The notes beneath the pieces were generated by a model. It had not been told where the DNA came from, ran no database searches, and was given only the letters and a program-made list of their open reading frames with translations. A stretch of DNA of 55,528 bases from positions 1 through 55,528 of the forward strand of contig NZ_FPBO01000049.1 in the NCBI RefSeq assembly GCF_900116645.1, given 5' to 3'. The first letter of the stretch is position 1. Each line of letters begins with the position of its first letter. The position numbers and the translations under genes were made by a program. Origin of the DNA: Pseudoduganella namucuonensis. GTDB lineage: Bacteria > Pseudomonadota > Gammaproteobacteria > Burkholderiales > Burkholderiaceae_D. Below are positions 51,953-55,528 of the stretch, piece by piece.

Positions 51953-54358
51953 TTACGTTGGCGCGGGTGAGCCAGGGGTGGCGGGGGCGGCGGTCCTGCC
52001 CGGGTCGGGTGGCTCCACCGGCCGCAGCTGCCACGTGACCCGTCCAACCTCCCGCTCGCGCCAGATCTGCCGCGCCGTCACTTGATGGCTGTTGTCGCGC
52101 GCCTCGTCGGGGATCTGGACCAGCAGGCGCAGCGAGGTGCGGGACCTCGCCGGAAGCAGGATGTCGCCAAAACGCGACCGCCCGTGCGGGTTGACGGGGA
52201 TGAGCGCCACTTGGCGTTCACCGTCGATGTCGACCCGCCCGACCTGGTGGCTCTGTTTGAGCAGTTCGTAGAACACCAGCGGCACCTCGAGCAGGCCCCT
52301 CGCGCCCTCGGGCAGTTTCAGCAATAGCTCCAGCGCCATGTCGCGGGCCTTGTCGGGCGCGCCCGGCATCAGGAACTTCAGCGCCTGGAAGCCCCTCGGG
52401 ACCGTGGGATCGCCGATGTCGGGATTGTTGTCCTCGACGTTGAAGTTACGCGAGGTCACATTGTTGTTCTCCTGAATGAAACGCACGAAATTGTCCCAGT
52501 TCAGGAAGTCGGCCGGGGCGGGAGGCGGATCGGCGGAGTTGCCGATCAGCCCGACAAAGCAATAGTGGCCGGGACCGGGAATGTCCGCCTGGTTCCAGAC
52601 GATGGCCGGCGCCACGGTCAGTTGCTCGCCTATGGGCACGGAGGGCAAGGTGGCGGTGCCCACCAGGGTCCACATGTCCGGCGTCACCAGCGTGGCCACC
52701 GGCGACCAATACACCGTCGCCTCGACGTTCGCGGCGGACGAGCCTCCCTGGTTCAATACGCGCACATAAATGAAATTGTCCTGGCCGGCTTCGGCCTCGT
52801 ATCCGAGCATGGCGCTGTTCTCCGTCCCGCTGCCGGCCCCGAAGGCCAACTGGGGATCGGCCACCGGCGTCGGCCGCAGGATGATGTCCGGGCTCGCGCT
52901 CACCGCGCCGGTGTGCGGCTCGCCGGTGTCGCCGACGAAGTCGCGGATGTAGAGGTCGGGCGCGCTGTTGAAGACCGCGTCGAAAATATTGCGCAAATTC
53001 GGCATCACCCGGATCTGCGTCGTCTCGGTGGCGGCGGGTGGCGTGCCGGTCGCCGGATCGCTCAGCACGACGCGCACCTGGCGGGGGCTGAAGCGGGTGC
53101 CCAGCAGCGCCTCGGCGCGCCCTTGCACCGCCAGCGCCGCGCCGGTGATGATCGGGGACGCGCCGGACGTGCCGCCAAACCCCGTCGTGTAAATGTTGGT
53201 CGCCCCGGCCGAATCGGAGTTCAGGGTATTGATGTCCTGGCCCCAGGCATAGCAATCGATGCGCTTGCCGTGCGGCGCGTAGGGCAGGCGGGTGTGCGGC
53301 GCCGTCGAACTGGCCGCGGTGACGATGATCGCGCCGGAGTCGCGGAAGTCCGGATTGGCCGCGTCCCGGTTCAGGATGGCCCGTCCCGCCAGCGTCGTGT
53401 AGGTGTCCATGTTCAGTGGCGGCGTGGAGCCGTTGTTGGTGCCGTTCCCGCCGGCCTCCACCACGACGATACCCAGCGCCGTCGCCAGCCGGATGGCTTC
53501 GTACTCGGCATCGTAGGCCTCGATCGGCCCCAGCAGGCTGGTGCCATTGAGATAGACCTGCGCCTCCAGCAGCAGCACCTCGCCGAAGCCCAGGCTGGTG
53601 ATCGCGGCCAGGATCGCGTCCGGGCGGGTGCTGCCGTTGAACGAGACCACGTTCACCGACGCGATGTTCGGAACGATGCCGACGCAGCCGACCGTGTTGT
53701 CCACCGCGCAGATTTCGCCCAGCACCGAGGTGCCGTGCGCGCGCGAACTGTTCAGTATCGTGCCATGCAACAGCGTCGCCCCGTGCGCGGCGATGTCTTC
53801 ATGGTTCAGTGTCCAGCCCCGTTCCATGTCGATGAAGCCCTGCAAGGCGCCGTCGCCGCCCGCGAAGCCCCAGGCGTACTCGGCGTCGATGCCGTCCGGC
53901 GCGGGATCGAGGTAGCCCTGGTTCACGAAACGCGGATCGTCCGACCCGTTGACGAGCGGATCTGGCCCGGCCTGGTCGATATACGCGGTCTCGACACTGT
54001 TCCAGTTCAGCAGTGTCTTCACGAGCGCCATCAAGTCTGTTTCGGGTGGCGTGTCCGCGTAGTAGAAGGCGCCGAAGTCCGTCGCCCGGTAGCCCGGATC
54101 CATCCGCATCGCGCGGCGCGTCAGCTCCTGCAACTCGCCCGCGCCGAGATGGGTGAATACGGGGCTGAGCTTGATGCCGGGGAAAGCCCCGTTCAACTTC
54201 TTCCATGGACCGATGCCCGAGCGCTCGATCTGATCTTCAATGTTGGCCTGGCCGTCCAGGGCGACGCCCTCCCGAAACCGGATGACGACGCGCGGACGAT
54301 CGAACCGCGCGTGGTTGGGTTGGTTGTCCCTGGCGCCAGTGTGGACCTGATTTTCCAT
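51953..54358 (-). CDS. S8 family subtilisin-like peptidase without signal peptide
   Basis: An 801-aa serine protease. The catalytic triad is D177 (GFIDMERG), H208 (SRAHGTSV) and S398 (GGTSGASP), with oxyanion Asn305 (EAGGNG). Residues about 1-150 are a pro- or recognition region. After the protease (about 160-450), about 480-640 look CARDB-like (DLYIRDFVGDTGEPHTG; VRVLNQGGSSAANVEATVYW), and the end is Pro-rich. No signal peptide is present. The ATG at 54358 has GGAGGAG 5 nt upstream. Role unknown; the next gene encodes a secreted lectin on the other strand. Confidence 0.88.
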   Translation of the reverse strand: MENQVHTGARDNQPNHARFDRPRVVIRFREGVALDGQANIEDQIERSGIGPWKKLNGAFPGIKLSPVFTHLGAGELQELTRRAMRMDPGYRATDFGAFYYADTPPETDLMALVKTLLNWNSVETAYIDQAGPDPLVNGSDDPRFVNQGYLDPAPDGIDAEYAWGFAGGDGALQGFIDMERGWTLNHEDIAAHGATLLHGTILNSSRAHGTSVLGEICAVDNTVGCVGIVPNIASVNVVSFNGSTRPDAILAAITSLGFGEVLLLEAQVYLNGTSLLGPIEAYDAEYEAIRLATALGIVVVEAGGNGTNNGSTPPLNMDTYTTLAGRAILNRDAANPDFRDSGAIIVTAASSTAPHTRLPYAPHGKRIDCYAWGQDINTLNSDSAGATNIYTTGFGGTSGASPIITGAALAVQGRAEALLGTRFSPRQVRVVLSDPATGTPPAATETTQIRVMPNLRNIFDAVFNSAPDLYIRDFVGDTGEPHTGAVSASPDIILRPTPVADPQLAFGAGSGTENSAMLGYEAEAGQDNFIYVRVLNQGGSSAANVEATVYWSPVATLVTPDMWTLVGTATLPSVPIGEQLTVAPAIVWNQADIPGPGHYCFVGLIGNSADPPPAPADFLNWDNFVRFIQENNNVTSRNFNVEDNNPDIGDPTVPRGFQALKFLMPGAPDKARDMALELLLKLPEGARGLLEVPLVFYELLKQSHQVGRVDIDGERQVALIPVNPHGRSRFGDILLPARSRTSLRLLVQIPDEARDNSHQVTARQIWREREVGRVTWQLRPVEPPDPGRTAAPATPGSPAPT

Positions 54359-54608
54359 TGTCTCCTCCATACACATCACTGATTAGCGGGCAATGCCGTG
54401 CGGGCGTCCGCAAGCCCGAAGGTTGGACTGCACGGAGGAGGATCGGTTCACGCAAGGGAGGGGCGGCCCGCTTCGGCCTTCCTCCAGCGGGACTGAACGC
54501 CTGAGGTCTCGCGTGGTCCAAGCTTTACTCAACAACGTCGAGACGAGTCGGGCCGATGTTGGGCGGTGGCACGGCGGTTCATGATCACTTCAACCCATGG
54601 AGGTTCAT

Positions 54609-55172
54609 ATGAGGCATTCCAATTCACAAAAACATCAGATCGTGTTTCGCAAGCTGGCCATCCCATGCGCCGCCATTGTCGCGGCGGCCTTGATGGGCGC
54701 GCTGCCCCGGGCCGCGCGGGCCGAGCAGGTCAACGGCGAACTGATGCTGGTCAACGCGAAAACGGCCAAGTGCCTGACGATCGCCGGCGGTGTCAGCACC
54801 GAGAACAACGTCGAATCCGTCCAGTTCGACTGTGACAGCGATCCGTCGCGCCGCTGGAGGTTGACGGAGACGGGCGGCGCGGGCATCTACCAGATCAGGA
54901 ACGTGCCGACGGGGAAATGCCTGACGATCGCGGGCGGCGTGAGCACCGACAACAACGTGACGGCGCTGCAGTTCAACTGCGACGACCATCCGTCCCGCAC
55001 CTGGCGCATCAGCGACGTGACCGGCAGCGGCCTGCACCAGATCAGGAACGTGCAGACCAACAAATGCCTGACCAATGCCGGCGGGGTGAGCACCGAGAAC
55101 AATGTCAGGGCGCTGCAGTTCAACTGCGACACCGACATGTCGCGCCGCTGGACCATCAGGCTGAAGCTCTAG
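54609..55172 (+). CDS. secreted RICIN-type beta-trefoil lectin
   Basis: A 187-aa protein with a signal peptide (1-38, cut near ARA/EQ). The mature part is three almost identical 49-residue repeats whose Cys lie at 55, 104 and 153. Each reads KCLT(I/N)AGGVST(E/D)NNV...QF(D/N)CD...W, the QxW-type lobe of a RICIN sugar-binding trefoil. The protein is one complete trefoil and no catalytic domain is attached. GGAGG sits 5 nt before the ATG at 54609. Likely binds carbohydrate outside the cell. Confidence 0.9.
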   Translation: MRHSNSQKHQIVFRKLAIPCAAIVAAALMGALPRAARAEQVNGELMLVNAKTAKCLTIAGGVSTENNVESVQFDCDSDPSRRWRLTETGGAGIYQIRNVPTGKCLTIAGGVSTDNNVTALQFNCDDHPSRTWRISDVTGSGLHQIRNVQTNKCLTNAGGVSTENNVRALQFNCDTDMSRRWTIRLKL

Positions 55173-55183
55173 ACGGGCGGTCG

Positions 55184-55208
55184 CCGGGCGCTAGCCCGGA
55201 TATTTCAT
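55184..55208 (+). terminator. possible terminator after the lectin gene
   Basis: CCGGGC (55184-55189) pairs with GCCCGG (55194-55199) around loop GCTA, 12 bp past the lectin stop. The tail ATATTTC is only weakly T-rich, so termination strength is uncertain. Confidence 0.45.
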
Positions 55209-55363
55209 CAGTGAGTCTCTGCCCTGGCGAGATTCGGTGCAGAGGTGGCGAGGGTGCCCAGGTCGGCTGTTTTCGACGAGATTGAGGGGGAAATGGCAGC
55301 GCAAGACGCAATTTCCCCTACCCCCATTGTTTATAGCGTGCCGGGGACAGCACTTGTCATGCG

Positions 55364-55528
55364 CTATGGGGCCATTGCGCGAGCGGCGCTGATGAAGACG
55401 TGCTTGAGGGGATGCTGCGAGGCAAGCAGCACGCGCACGCGGCGGGTGTTGCGCACGATGGCCGCGCCGATTTTGAGCAGCTTGACGCGGATCGTCGCGG
55501 TGCAGGCTCGGGCCAGTTCGGTGCCGGC
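55364..55528 (-). CDS. IS1380-like transposase, C-terminal fragment cut by the window edge
   Basis: The last 54 codons of a transposase read leftward from the window edge to a TAG at 55364-55366. The residues TIRVKLLKIGAAIVRNTRRV and VLLASQHPLKHVF match the C-terminal end of IS1380-type DDE transposases, in which a similar R-x-KLLKIGA...RR-x-R/W-x-x-L-A-S segment closes the protein. Catalytic residues lie outside the window. Whether the stretch 55200-55363 contains the terminal inverted repeat could not be decided with only one end visible. Confidence 0.68.
   Translation of the reverse strand, partial: AGTELARACTATIRVKLLKIGAAIVRNTRRVRVLLASQHPLKHVFISAARAMAP

Noticed and set aside
54393..54584. 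63-codon plus-strand frame between subtilase and lectin
   Set aside because: No ribosome site, no domain, Arg-rich composition typical of random frames.

Overview
The window looks like chromosomal DNA of a GC-rich betaproteobacterium, most likely from the Oxalobacteraceae (Massilia/Duganella/Janthinobacterium group). This is inferred from gene content and codon use (MsbA, a fused caa3-type oxidase, beta-propeller phytase with a TonB receptor, many c-di-GMP and chemoreceptor genes, a phc-like operon); there is no rRNA or other marker to confirm it. Both edges cut through transposase genes: an IS481-like N-terminus at the left and an IS1380-like C-terminus at the right.

Layout. 1-9 kb: transposase fragment, MsbA-type ABC exporter, AI-2E/PerM permease, then a cytochrome oxidase locus (dihaem cytochrome c, cytochrome c lipoprotein, CoxB with a C-terminal haem domain, CoxA-CoxC fusion) and a DUF481 outer-membrane protein. 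9-12 kb: SDR/LysR pair, a 167-bp near-perfect palindrome between convergent genes, and an Lrp/AsnC regulator divergent from an ACT-like small protein with likely operators between them. 12-15.2 kb: a tightly coupled minus-strand isoprenoid operon (polyprenyl synthetase with a damaged first Asp motif, a 62-aa peptide, a class I isoprenoid-fold enzyme, a squalene-cyclase-repeat protein). 15.3-18.6 kb: purine permease and an ABC-F ATPase carrying an in-frame 66-bp inverted-repeat element. 18.6-23.1 kb: beta-propeller phytase with its TonB-dependent receptor. 23.2-28.5 kb: degenerate GGDEF protein coupled to an AraC regulator, a sensor kinase, and an iron-containing redox enzyme-like protein.

28.6-33.7 kb holds a partner-switching module: STAS antagonist, MBL hydrolase, CHASE2-SpoIIE phosphatase, OmpA and FecR proteins, and an RsbW-type kinase. 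It is followed by a chemoreceptor and a large Cache-HAMP-PAS-GGDEF cyclase. At 38.2-42.1 kb lies the most unusual gene: one polypeptide joining a NodB polysaccharide deacetylase, a caspase-like peptidase with an EF-hand loop, and TPRs, coupled to a GT-B glycosyltransferase. Then come an MFS exporter/LysR pair and a flavin reductase-like protein. 46-49.8 kb is a three-gene operon (methyltransferase, membrane histidine kinase, response regulator) resembling the Ralstonia phc quorum-sensing genes. The right end has an M20 amidohydrolase, a Rho_N-like small protein, a GFA protein, a subtilase without signal peptide and a secreted three-repeat RICIN lectin.

No tRNA, rRNA, CRISPR array or prophage was seen. 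The best candidates for undescribed biology are the deacetylase-caspase-TPR plus glycosyltransferase pair and the isoprenoid operon with its small peptide.
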